In this document: positions 1 to 7,459 of the stretch, one piece after another | How positions within the stretch are numbered: position 1 is the stretch's first letter | How the letters are laid out: the number at the start of each line of letters is the position of its first letter | Source of the DNA: Candidatus Villigracilis propinquus | GTDB lineage: Bacteria; Chloroflexota; Anaerolineae; Anaerolineales; Villigracilaceae | Direction of reading: 5' to 3' | Length of the DNA: 64,000 nt | NCBI GenBank assembly: GCA_016714565.1 | Contig: JADKDM010000038.1 | Location: forward strand, 248,001-312,000 | Translations under genes and position numbers: made by a program | The notes under the pieces: model-generated | Told to the model about the DNA's origin: nothing | The model's database searches: none | What the model saw: the letters and a program-made list of their open reading frames with translations, nothing else

Positions 1-598
1 TCGCGCCCGCAGGCAGACCTGCTTCCTGCAAAATCTGACATAATTTCACAGCCGCCAGCGGAGTGGTAGTCGCTGGCTTGAGCACAAGGGTATTTCCCGC
101 AGCGAGGGCCGGTGCCACTTTATGAGCAACCAGATTAAGGGGAAAATTGAACGGGCTGATCGCCGCGATCACACCCACGGGGCGGCGAGTCCAATAGCCG
201 AAATATCCATCACCTGAAGGGACAGCGTCCAAAGGAATAGTCTCGCCATGCAGTCGCTTGGCTTCTTCTGCGGCAATGGTAAAGACGCTTGCAGCGCGTT
301 CCACTTCAGCGCGCGCGAACTTCAGTGCCTTGCCTGCTTCTGCCGCAACCGTTCTGGCAAGATCTTCAGAACGCGCACGCATAAGCTCGGCGGTTCGCAA
401 AAGAATGCTGGCGCGTTTGTGAGCGGGCATATCCGCCATCACATCTTCGGCGCGTTCGGCAGCAGCCAGAGCCGCATCAAGATCTTCCTTTCGTGCGGTT
501 GGTAAGACCCCAACAACCTCACCGTTGTACTTATTCTTCACTTCAAGCATTGAGCCTCCCCCAACCCATTGACCATCGATCAGAAGCTTATACTCCAT
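1..598 (-). CDS. NAD(P)-dependent aldehyde dehydrogenase, N-terminal part
   Basis: Reading the minus strand from the ATG at 598 gives 199 codons with no stop before the window edge, so the gene continues outside. The protein is the N-terminal half of the NAD(P)-binding domain of the aldehyde dehydrogenase superfamily: it has the ISPFNFPLN segment and the following GNTLVLKPA segment, whose lysine binds the cofactor phosphate or ribose in this family. The catalytic cysteine and glutamate lie beyond the edge. It is divergent from the tungsten locus that starts at about 730. A role alongside the tungsten aldehyde oxidoreductase (both act on aldehydes) is possible but only inferred. The substrate cannot be named from this half; glyceraldehyde-3-phosphate (GapN-like) and lactaldehyde dehydrogenases are near relatives. 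Confidence 0.9.
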   Translation of the reverse strand, partial: MEYKLLIDGQWVGGGSMLEVKNKYNGEVVGVLPTARKEDLDAALAAAERAEDVMADMPAHKRASILLRTAELMRARSEDLARTVAAEAGKALKFARAEVERAASVFTIAAEEAKRLHGETIPLDAVPSGDGYFGYWTRRPVGVIAAISPFNFPLNLVAHKVAPALAAGNTLVLKPATTTPLAAVKLCQILQEAGLPAGA

Positions 599-730
599 GC
601 GCGCCATCCTTTTCTAAGATTTTGCAATTATACCAATTGTAGTAAAACAACCAACACAATACAGAGATTTTTAAAGAAAAAACTCCATTCAATATGTGAC
701 AGCCCACCAATGGTGAGGCGACATCGTTTA

Positions 731-739
731 TGCTAAAAT
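731..739 (+). promoter_or_regulatory. extended -10 promoter element before the HTH regulator
   Basis: TGCTAAAAT (extended TGn plus TAAAAT at 734-739) lies 35 bases before the ATG at 775. No good -35 is visible, as is usual for extended -10 promoters. Its position inside the longest possible reading frame (ATG at 730) is one reason for preferring the start at 775. Confidence 0.35.
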
Positions 740-774
740 GTTTAAACACAAAGTTAAGGTTTTCTTTAACCGAA

Positions 775-1749
775 ATGAAAAAAGTCGCGCATCTCCAATC
801 CTTCGATCAGATCAAGATACTGGCAGACCCCCGCCGCATGGACATTCTACGCCTGCTGATGGCGGCGCCTGCCACACTCACGATCCTTGCGCGGACGATG
901 AAAAAATCCCCTGCCTGGGTGCAGCACCACATTCTGGCGTTAACCGCTGCCGATCTGGTTGAAGTAGGCGAAACGCGCAAGACCGGCAAAGTACTGGAAA
1001 AATTTTACCGTTCCAAGGCTGATGCTTTTCTTTTACAGGAGATCATCATGCCGATGGGCAAAAAGCCTTCGGTCATTTTCTCCGGCAGCCATGATATCGC
1101 ATTGGAAGGCGTTGCCGACCACCTCGCCAAACACGTGAACATCCTCAGCCTGCCAGTCGGCTCATTGGATGGGCTGGTCAATCTTCGTCAGGGACTATGT
1201 CAAATCTCGGGCTCGCATCTCCTTGATGAGAACGGCGAGTACAACACACCATTTGTAAAACATTTATTTCCAGAGCGAAATGTTGAGATCATCACGCTTG
1301 CCTATCGCACGCAAGGACTCATCCTCGCTAAAGGCAACCCCAAAGGAATTAAGAAAATTTCCGACCTCGCGCAAGCCAATGTCCGCTTTGTAAATCGCAA
1401 TGCGGGTTCCGGCACCCGCCTCTGGCTGGATGCAGAATTGCACAAGCAAAAGATCCCTGCTGAAAAGATCCTCGGCTACAAAAACTCCGTGATGACCCAC
1501 AGCGAAGCTGCATTGATGATCGAAGAAGGCCAAGCAGACGTGTCCCTCGGTCTGCAAGCCGCCGCCCACCAGCACGAGCTTGATTTCATTCCCCTCTTTG
1601 AAGAACGCTATGATCTCATCCTGCCCCGTGAACAGGAGAAAATTCTCAACCCCCTGCTCGACTACATTCAAACCGTGGATTTCCGCAATTCACTGAATGT
1701 CCTAACTGGTTACAGCACCGCGCACAGCGGTGAACAAATCCATATTTGA
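775..1749 (+). CDS. HTH regulator with PBP-like ligand domain (tungstate/molybdate or pterin sensor candidate)
   Basis: The protein is 324 aa. Residues about 1-85 form an ArsR-type winged helix (LADPRRMDILRLLM, then a recognition-helix stretch around SPAWVQHHI). From about residue 90 a periplasmic-binding-protein-like domain follows, with the hallmarks SGSHLLDENGEYN, RNAGSGTR and FEERYDLI. The same domain, with matching motifs, forms the C-terminus of the MoeA fusion at 7460-9427, so both probably sense the same ligand, most simply oxyanion or metal-pterin status. In known families this domain is found in molybdate-related proteins. An in-frame ATG at 730 would add 15 residues, but it overlaps a possible -10 box, so 775 is preferred; neither start has a strong ribosome site. 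The gene heads the cluster, and its stop lies eight bases before the next ATG. Regulation of the tungsten locus is inferred. Confidence 0.8.
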   Translation: MKKVAHLQSFDQIKILADPRRMDILRLLMAAPATLTILARTMKKSPAWVQHHILALTAADLVEVGETRKTGKVLEKFYRSKADAFLLQEIIMPMGKKPSVIFSGSHDIALEGVADHLAKHVNILSLPVGSLDGLVNLRQGLCQISGSHLLDENGEYNTPFVKHLFPERNVEIITLAYRTQGLILAKGNPKGIKKISDLAQANVRFVNRNAGSGTRLWLDAELHKQKIPAEKILGYKNSVMTHSEAALMIEEGQADVSLGLQAAAHQHELDFIPLFEERYDLILPREQEKILNPLLDYIQTVDFRNSLNVLTGYSTAHSGEQIHI

Positions 1750-1757
1750 GGAATGAA

Positions 1758-2252
1758 ATGAGAAAGACCGTTATCACTGCACTTTTTATTTTGGGACTTA
1801 TGCTAACCGCGTGCGGTTCCACACCGACAGAAAGCGCTCCCGCCGCGCCGACAACTGATTCTGCTACGGAAACATCAACTACCCTGCAAGCGACTGAAGC
1901 CCCCGCTGCCGTCTCTGACAACTCCCAGGTACTCTTCCAGATCGTCAAAGCAGACGGCACCACATTTGACGTGACTCTCAACGCCGTCAAAGCCCTGCCT
2001 CTCGCCCAGCTTCAAGCCGAAGGCAAAGTGGAAGAAGGCCCCTATCTCAGCGATGTGCTGGCTCTGGCTGGCGTCACCGAATTCACAGAAGTCACACTCA
2101 CCGGCAGTTCCAACCCGGCTACATTGACCTTTGAGCAAGTGAATGAAAACACCATCCTCGATTTCAACAATCACGGGACGATGAAACTCTCCTCCACATA
2201 CATTCCCAAAGCCAATTGGACGAAGGACGTTTCCCTCATCACCGTAAAGTAA
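1758..2252 (+). CDS. small lipoprotein with oxidoreductase-molybdopterin-like fold
   Basis: The start is the ATG at 1758, preceded by GAGG at 1748-1751; an in-frame TTG at 1746 is less likely. Residues 1-18 are a lipoprotein signal ending in the lipobox LTAC. A Thr/Ala/Glu-rich linker follows to about residue 55, then a domain of about 105 residues containing EGPYLSDVLALAGV and a final YIPKANWTKDV. That pattern (substrate-strand, G-x-x-LSDVL-x-x-AGV) resembles the small stand-alone versions of the sulfite-oxidase-type molybdopterin-binding domain seen in secreted proteins, but I see no cysteine ligand, so it probably does not bind the cofactor. Its place between the regulator and the tungstate genes suggests an extracytoplasmic role linked to metal uptake. 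This is an inference; the family assignment is tentative. Confidence 0.6.
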   Translation: MRKTVITALFILGLMLTACGSTPTESAPAAPTTDSATETSTTLQATEAPAAVSDNSQVLFQIVKADGTTFDVTLNAVKALPLAQLQAEGKVEEGPYLSDVLALAGVTEFTEVTLTGSSNPATLTFEQVNENTILDFNNHGTMKLSSTYIPKANWTKDVSLITVK

Positions 2253-2335
2253 AAATCCCCGTACGTGTTTTTTTATTTCCTGTTTTAAATTAAGGAAATG
2301 CTTAATTGCATCCCGTTCATTGAAAAGGCAAAGAA

Positions 2336-3058
2336 ATGCGATACCTGCTTGGAATTGACGACACCGATAATCTCGAATCGCGCGGCACAGGGCATCGCGT
2401 CCGTCAACTTGCGGACTGGCTGGCTGAAAATCAACTCGCCTCGCCGCTGGGCATCACCCGACATCAACTGCTCGTGGACCCGGGTATCCCCTACACCTCA
2501 CATAACAGTTCAGCTTGTCTGGCAGTTGAAACAGAAAAACAAGATGAAGTTTGGGAAGCCGCACGTGAATTTCTTCTACGCGAAAGCGCCGTCGGTTCGG
2601 ATGCAGGTTTGTGCCTTGCAGAGTGGAATGCCATCAGCGCCGAGGTTTTGGATTTTGGGCGCAGGGCCAAACTCGAAGTGTTGACCATGCCTGCTGCGGA
2701 GCAAACAGCTTCCCGGTCCAGAATACGATGCGAAGGGCTGACAGGTACGCACGGCGGGATCATCGGAGCCTTGTCCGCCATTGGTCTACATCGTGCTGGC
2801 AATGATGGACGTTATCTATGGCTGCCGGGCTTGCGCGACTTGAAAGATAAATATCAAGTTAAGGAAATTTGTGCGAAGGGCCACGTGGACAGAATTTGCA
2901 CCGTGGAACATGTTGACCTGACCGCTGAAACCGTTGTGGATGTTGGCGAATGGATCCGTCCCATTTTACGTGACGGAAAAGCAACCCTATATGTTGAGGA
3001 GAAAAATAATGAATGGTACATCATCTCTAAAGACCGCATCAAAAGCCTTTCCAACTGA
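2336..3058 (+). CDS. TiaS-like DDTD-motif protein (short form)
   Basis: A 240-aa cytoplasmic protein starting at an ATG preceded by AAAGG. Residues 4-10 read LLGIDDTDN, the signature of the kinase-like first domain of archaeal TiaS, which makes agmatidine in tRNA-Ile2. A second conserved stretch, GTHGGIIGALSAIG near residue 140, matches the ferredoxin-like region of that family. Archaeal TiaS is about 420 aa with additional OB-fold and zinc-ribbon domains that bind tRNA; these are absent here, so tRNA modification is unlikely. The gene overlaps the following membrane gene by 50 bases and lies just upstream of tupA, so it is almost certainly co-expressed with tungstate uptake. A phosphotransfer step acting on a cofactor or small molecule is conceivable, but no function is established by the sequence. 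Confidence 0.7.
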   Translation: MRYLLGIDDTDNLESRGTGHRVRQLADWLAENQLASPLGITRHQLLVDPGIPYTSHNSSACLAVETEKQDEVWEAAREFLLRESAVGSDAGLCLAEWNAISAEVLDFGRRAKLEVLTMPAAEQTASRSRIRCEGLTGTHGGIIGALSAIGLHRAGNDGRYLWLPGLRDLKDKYQVKEICAKGHVDRICTVEHVDLTAETVVDVGEWIRPILRDGKATLYVEEKNNEWYIISKDRIKSLSN

Positions 3059-3587
3059 GTGGTCGCTTACATGGATCGAAGCCCTGCTGCTCATCGGCGG
3101 CGGTGTGATGGCGGTGGTTCTGCATCGCGCATTGGATATGTCGCTGGGGCTGCCCGGGCATCACGGCATTGAATGGATGGCGATCATGATCCTTGGCCGC
3201 GCTTCATCCAAATTTCGCGGCGCGGGCACACTCACCAGCATCGGCGCGTCGTTCGCATCGGTTCTGCCGTTCCTGCATGGCGATAATCCGTTCACGTGGA
3301 TCTACTACCTGCTGCCCGGCCCCGTGATGGATCTGGCATTTCGCTATCTGCCGCGCTATGCAAACAAACTTTGGTTCATGGTTTTGCTCGGCGGCTTTGC
3401 ACACATGACAAAACCCATCGGCCAGCTCACCATCAATCTGCTGACCGGCTGGCCCATTGGTTCGTTCCGCTTCGGCGTTGTATACCCGTTTGCAAGTCAT
3501 CTTCTCTTCGGAATGATCGGTGGATTGCTGGGCGCGATGGTCGTGTTTGGCATTAACCGTTTTTCAAATAAACCAAATAAAGGATAG
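3009..3587 (+). CDS. polytopic membrane protein of the tungstate locus
   Basis: The ATG at 3009, with TTGAGGA at 2994-3000, is chosen over longer frames; it overlaps the upstream gene by 50 bases and ends six bases before tupA. The 192-aa product has about five hydrophobic segments (around residues 22-40, 75-95, 100-118, 130-150 and 165-185) with small turns rich in Gly/Pro, such as LPGHHGIEWM and LLPGPVMDL. The size and layout recall substrate-capture (S) components of energy-coupling factor transporters, but no diagnostic motif is present. A second uptake route or a partner of the DDTD protein is possible. The function is not recognised. Confidence 0.65.
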   Translation: MNGTSSLKTASKAFPTEWSLTWIEALLLIGGGVMAVVLHRALDMSLGLPGHHGIEWMAIMILGRASSKFRGAGTLTSIGASFASVLPFLHGDNPFTWIYYLLPGPVMDLAFRYLPRYANKLWFMVLLGGFAHMTKPIGQLTINLLTGWPIGSFRFGVVYPFASHLLFGMIGGLLGAMVVFGINRFSNKPNKG

Positions 3588-3593
3588 TTAAAA

Positions 3594-4544
3594 ATGAAAC
3601 ATTCTTCCCGTAACCTTCTTTTGTCTTTGCTGCTGGTCCTCTCCATCGTGTTGACGGCCTGCGGCGCCTCCGCCACACCGACAGCTGCTCCTGCTACCGA
3701 AGCACCCGTCGCCACTGAAGCACCAGCCACCGAAGCCCCCGCAACGGAAGCTCCTGCGGCTGCTCCTGCCAACCCGAACCTCATCCTCGCCACCACCACC
3801 TCCACACAGGATTCTGGTTTGCTTGATGTGCTCGTCCCCATGTTCGAAGAACAGACCGGTTACACCGTGCAGACCATTGCCGTAGGTACCGGCGAAGCGC
3901 TCAAGATGGGTGAAGAAGGCAATGCGGATGTATTACTCGTCCATGCTCCTTCCTCTGAAGTGACCTACATGGAAGGCGGCTTCGGCACCGACCGCTTCCT
4001 CGTCATGCACAATGACTACATCATCGTTGGCCCAGCTGACGACCCTGCCGGCATCAAGGGACTTGGGCCCAAAGATGCCTTCCTGGCCATTTACAATGCG
4101 GGCGCTCCTTTCGTCTCCCGCGGCGATGACTCTGGCACACACAAAAAGGAAGTCAGCTTCTGGACCAAAGCCGCAGTTGACCCACGTACCGAAAAACCCG
4201 AATGGTTCATTGAAACCGGCCAGGGCATGGGTGCTTCCCTCACGGTTGCTTCCGAAAAGGGCGCGTACATCCTCACTGACCGCGCCACCTACCTCGCAAA
4301 CAAAGCAAACCTTCAACTTGAAATTTTGCTCGAAGGAAACAATGCTTTGTTGAACGTGTACCACGTCATCACCGTCAACGCTGAGAAGTGGCCCGCCGTC
4401 AACTATGAAGGCGCGCTTGCCTTTGCAAACTTCATCATTGACCCCGCCACTCAGGCGGTCATCAAAGATTTCGGCGTGGAAAAATTCGGCCAGCCGCTGT
4501 TCGTCCCTGACGCAGATAAGACTGATGCGGACTTGGGGCTGTAG
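3594..4544 (+). CDS. tupA: tungstate ABC transporter, substrate-binding lipoprotein
   Basis: A 316-aa lipoprotein: signal and lipobox VLTACG (cysteine at about residue 23), an Ala/Thr/Glu/Pro linker to about residue 58, then the binding domain. ATTTSTQDSGLLD near residue 63 is the TupA signature that lines the oxyanion site, and SRGDDSGTHKKE around residue 180 supplies the second set of ligands. The family is specific for tungstate and distinguishes it from molybdate (ModA lacks the TTTST segment). GGATAGTT precedes the ATG. It is followed by tupB and tupC. The strong hairpin between tupA and tupB probably keeps the binding protein in excess over the membrane parts. Confidence 0.95.
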   Translation: MKHSSRNLLLSLLLVLSIVLTACGASATPTAAPATEAPVATEAPATEAPATEAPAAAPANPNLILATTTSTQDSGLLDVLVPMFEEQTGYTVQTIAVGTGEALKMGEEGNADVLLVHAPSSEVTYMEGGFGTDRFLVMHNDYIIVGPADDPAGIKGLGPKDAFLAIYNAGAPFVSRGDDSGTHKKEVSFWTKAAVDPRTEKPEWFIETGQGMGASLTVASEKGAYILTDRATYLANKANLQLEILLEGNNALLNVYHVITVNAEKWPAVNYEGALAFANFIIDPATQAVIKDFGVEKFGQPLFVPDADKTDADLGL

Positions 4545-4572
4545 TAAAATCCTGGTTCAAAGGTAATTAGTT

Positions 4573-4613
4573 AAAGTAAAAAGTAATGCGTAGCACGTAT
4601 TACTTTTTACTTT
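4573..4613 (+). terminator. long hairpin between tupA and tupB
   Basis: Two arms of 19 bases, 4573-4591 and 4595-4613, pair almost perfectly (one G-U type mismatch) around the loop AGC, and the right arm is followed by TTTACTTTC. It can act as an attenuator or as an mRNA 3' protection structure that allows more TupA than TupB to be made. Confidence 0.7.
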
Positions 4614-4628
4614 TTTACTTTCTCCCCC

Positions 4629-5273
4629 ATGTCCGATATCCTTGAAATCACCTTTCTCTCCCTGCAAGTCTCGACCATTGCAACCCTCGTCAGTCTGCTG
4701 ATCGGCCTGCCGTTCGGCACGTGGATCGCGCTTGGGCATTTCCGCGGGCGCTCCTTTCTTTTGAGCATCATCAATACAGGCATGGCCCTGCCGCCTGTTG
4801 TGGTTGGTCTTGTGGTCGCCATGACGTTATGGCGCAGCGGCGTGCTTGGCGGATTAAGGTTGATCTACACTCCCTGGGCCATCATCATCGCGCAGACGAT
4901 CATCGCCGCCCCTGTTGTGACGGGGCTCACTGCCGCCGCACTGGAAGCGCTTGACCCACGCCTACAGCAACAGCTTTTGGGACTCGGCGCTTCACGCCCA
5001 CAGATGGTCTGGCACCTGTGGCGAGAGGCACGACTGCCGCTGTTAGCCGCTCTTATGGCTGGCTTTGGCTCTGTCATTTCCGAGGTAGGTGCATCCATGA
5101 TGGTAGGTGGAAATATCCGCGGGCAGACTCGTGTGCTGACGACGGCCATCGTGCTGGAAACATCCAAAGGGGAATTTGAAAAAGCGCTGGCTCTTTCCGC
5201 GCTGCTGCTGACGCTCACCTACCTCGTCAACCTGGCGTTGACAGCCATTCAGCAAAAGGGGGCGAGGAAATGA
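4629..5273 (+). CDS. tupB: tungstate ABC transporter, permease
   Basis: A 214-aa inner-membrane protein with five or six hydrophobic segments and the EAA-type loop that contacts the ATPase (ALDPRLQQQLLGLGASRPQ, residues about 107-125), followed by SEVGASMMVGGNIRGQTRVL, the conserved C-terminal region of TupB/WtpB/ModB-type permeases. No clear ribosome site precedes the ATG at 4629 (the upstream bases are pyrimidine-rich), so translation may depend on re-initiation after the preceding hairpin. The TGA stop overlaps the ATG of tupC (ATGA). Confidence 0.93.
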   Translation: MSDILEITFLSLQVSTIATLVSLLIGLPFGTWIALGHFRGRSFLLSIINTGMALPPVVVGLVVAMTLWRSGVLGGLRLIYTPWAIIIAQTIIAAPVVTGLTAAALEALDPRLQQQLLGLGASRPQMVWHLWREARLPLLAALMAGFGSVISEVGASMMVGGNIRGQTRVLTTAIVLETSKGEFEKALALSALLLTLTYLVNLALTAIQQKGARK

Positions 5274-5980
5274 TCTCGATCAATAATTTACTCGTCCAGC
5301 GCAATGGACGGGACGCGCTAAAGATCGCCTCGCTTGAAATCAAAAAAGGGGAAACGCTGGCGGTGGTCGGCCCAAATGGAGCGGGCAAAAGTACATTGCT
5401 CCTCGCGCTGGCGCATTTGATCAAGCCTGTCAATGGCGGAATTGACTTCCACGGGAAGCCGCTCAAAGATTGGGATGACCTCGAATACCGCAGAAAGATA
5501 GCGTTCGTCTTTCAAGACCCGCTGCTGATGGATATGTCTGTGGAAGCGAATATCGGGCTGGGGTTGAAATTCCGCGGCGTGGATAAGGAAACTGTCAAAG
5601 TGCAGGTCATTAAGTGGAGCAAAGCCATGGGCGTGGATTCTCTCCTTAACCGCCGGGCAGGCCAACTTTCAGGGGGCGAGGCGCAGCGCGTCAGTTTGGC
5701 GCGGGCATTTGTCCTCGATCCCGAACTGCTTTTGATGGATGAACCGTTCTCGGCTGTCGATCCACAAACGCGGGCGCAGCTGCTAAAAGACCTGACCAGG
5801 GTTCTCGCGCAGGATCATCGCACGACGATCTTTGTGACGCACAACTTGAAGGAAGCCGCGCAATTTGGCGACAGAGTTGCTGTGATCATTGACGGCGAGT
5901 TGAAGCAGGTGGGCAAGCCGAAGCTGATAAAAGAAAAGCCCGCCGATAAAAGCGTGCGGGGATTTTTGAAGGGGCTGTAA
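5270..5980 (+). CDS. tupC: tungstate ABC transporter, ATP-binding protein
   Basis: A 236-aa ABC ATPase. Walker A is GPNGAGKST near residue 34, the signature LSGGEAQR is near residue 133, Walker B is LLLMDEP, and the switch histidine lies in FVTHNLKEA. No C-terminal oxyanion-sensing TOBE domain is present, which agrees with TupC rather than ModC. It overlaps tupB by four bases, is preceded by GGGGCGAGG, and completes the TupABC importer that energises tungstate uptake. Confidence 0.95.
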   Translation: MISINNLLVQRNGRDALKIASLEIKKGETLAVVGPNGAGKSTLLLALAHLIKPVNGGIDFHGKPLKDWDDLEYRRKIAFVFQDPLLMDMSVEANIGLGLKFRGVDKETVKVQVIKWSKAMGVDSLLNRRAGQLSGGEAQRVSLARAFVLDPELLLMDEPFSAVDPQTRAQLLKDLTRVLAQDHRTTIFVTHNLKEAAQFGDRVAVIIDGELKQVGKPKLIKEKPADKSVRGFLKGL

Positions 5981-6003
5981 AAGAGGGCATCGGGCAAGTG
6001 TTG

Positions 6004-6009
6004 TATAAT
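6004..6009 (+). promoter_or_regulatory. -10 box upstream of moeA
   Basis: A perfect TATAAT at 6004-6009 lies in the tupC-moeA gap; no consensus -35 stands 17 bases upstream. It would give moeA its own transcript, with a leader that contains the paired direct repeats at 6022-6092. Confidence 0.4.
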
Positions 6010-6021
6010 GCGTCTGCTTTA

Positions 6022-6092
6022 AGTTTGAAAAACTCCACGGTTTTTCCTGCTCTTTCGGCCGACTACTTAGTTTGAAAAAACTCCACGGTTTT
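6022..6092 (+). repeat. paired direct repeat in the moeA leader
   Basis: The 23-base unit AGTTTGAAAAACTCCACGG plus TTTT at 6022-6044 recurs at 6069-6092 with one extra A, a spacing of 47 bases. Each unit also contains a small inverted repeat (AGTTT..AAACT). The bases between the copies are not repeated. The copies sit between a TATAAT box and the moeA start, so they may be an operator pair or a duplicated leader RNA element. Confidence 0.6.
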
Positions 6093-6119
6093 GATGTACC
6101 GATGTTATGAGTTGCCTCC

Positions 6120-7394
6120 ATGCCTGAATTCCTGCAATTGCTGCCCCCCGAAGAAGCCCGCAAGCTGTTATTTGTAAATCTCCCCGACAAGAAAATTACC
6201 CACGAAAAAATTGAAACCGTCCATTCTCTTGAGCGTGTGATCGCTGAAAATATTTCAGCGCCTCATTCCCTGCCGGAATTTCTCCGCTCCACCGTGGACG
6301 GGTATGCCGTCCGTGCGCGCGACACATTCGGCGCATCTGATTCTGTGCCGGCGTATCTGACGCTGCTCGACGAGATCCCGATGGGAAGCGCTCCTTCGCA
6401 AACCATAGGCGTTGGTCAATGCGGGCTGATCCACACCGGTGGCATGCTGCCACCCGGCGCGGATGCGGTTGTGATGCTCGAAAATACGCAGGTCGCACTG
6501 GGAGGAGATCGCCCATCGCCGGGCAATGAGATCGAGATCTTCCGCGCCGTTGCGGACGGGGAAAATGTCATCCAAATTGGCGAGGATGTGAAGTCAGGCT
6601 CGGTCATTCTCCCGAGCGGCTGCCGCATACGTCCTGCGGAAGTTGGCGGGCTGATGGCACTGGGCATTACCCATCTATCTGTCGCTGCGAAGCCAAAGGT
6701 CGGCCTGATCTCTTCGGGTGATGAAATTATCGACCCTGCCGAACAGACGAAGCCGGGTCAGGTTCGGGATATCAACGCATACACGCTGGCGGCACTTGTA
6801 ACCAAGTCTGGCGGCGAACCCATTTTGTATGGCATCGTGCCGGACATCAAATCGGAACTGGAGTCTGCCGCGCGCCGCGCTTTGAGCGAGTGCGATGTTG
6901 TGGTCATTACAGCCGGTTCCTCGGCAAGCACACGTGACATGACAGCGGACGTCATTGCATCCCTTGGTACGCCTGGCGTACTGGTACATGGAATTAATAC
7001 ACGTCCCGGCAAACCCACCATCCTTGGCGTGTGTGAAGGCAAAGCTGTGATCGGGCTTCCGGGAAATCCGGTCAGCGCCTTGGTGAACGGATACTTGTTC
7101 GTTGTGCCGGTGATCGAAAAATTGCTCGGTGAAACGCCGCGTCCCCGCCCTGTCGTAACAGCCAAATTGACAGTCAACCTGCCCTCACAAGCCGGACGCG
7201 AAGATTGGATTCCCGTAAAACTTGTTTCCCCGCAGAACAGCAATGGAAATCAGACCCATCTCGCCGAACCCATCTTTGGCAAAAGCAATTTGATCTTCAC
7301 CCTGACAGCCGCCGATGGTCTCCTGCGCATCCCCCCCGACGTGACAGGCTACGGAGCTGGAGAGATGACAGAGATCGTTTTGTTTTTGTTCTAA
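6120..7394 (+). CDS. moeA: molybdopterin molybdenum/tungsten transferase MoeA
   Basis: A 424-aa MoeA protein. Domains in order: the N-terminal region with STVDGYAVRA (residues about 59-68), the swivel domain with GGMLPPGADAVVMLE, the MoaB/Mog-type domain (GLISSGDEI, then VVITAGSSAS and IGLPGNPVSALV near residue 310), and the C-terminal beta-barrel. In this family the protein inserts the oxyanion metal into adenylylated pterin. Its place directly after tupABC points to tungstate as the metal. The gene is followed 65 bases later by a second MoeA carrying an extra domain, so the two may act as a heteromer or serve different metals. Confidence 0.93.
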   Translation: MPEFLQLLPPEEARKLLFVNLPDKKITHEKIETVHSLERVIAENISAPHSLPEFLRSTVDGYAVRARDTFGASDSVPAYLTLLDEIPMGSAPSQTIGVGQCGLIHTGGMLPPGADAVVMLENTQVALGGDRPSPGNEIEIFRAVADGENVIQIGEDVKSGSVILPSGCRIRPAEVGGLMALGITHLSVAAKPKVGLISSGDEIIDPAEQTKPGQVRDINAYTLAALVTKSGGEPILYGIVPDIKSELESAARRALSECDVVVITAGSSASTRDMTADVIASLGTPGVLVHGINTRPGKPTILGVCEGKAVIGLPGNPVSALVNGYLFVVPVIEKLLGETPRPRPVVTAKLTVNLPSQAGREDWIPVKLVSPQNSNGNQTHLAEPIFGKSNLIFTLTAADGLLRIPPDVTGYGAGEMTEIVLFLF

Positions 7395-7459
7395 TAATCA
7401 AAGCCAGCAAAAACAGAGCAGCTGTGGCAAAACACTTTCGCAAGTGACGGAGATGAATA

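Noticed and set aside
5981..6119. Known molybdenum-cofactor riboswitch
   Set aside because: The leader shows a direct repeat but not the multi-stem layout of the known Moco RNA that I could recognise by eye.
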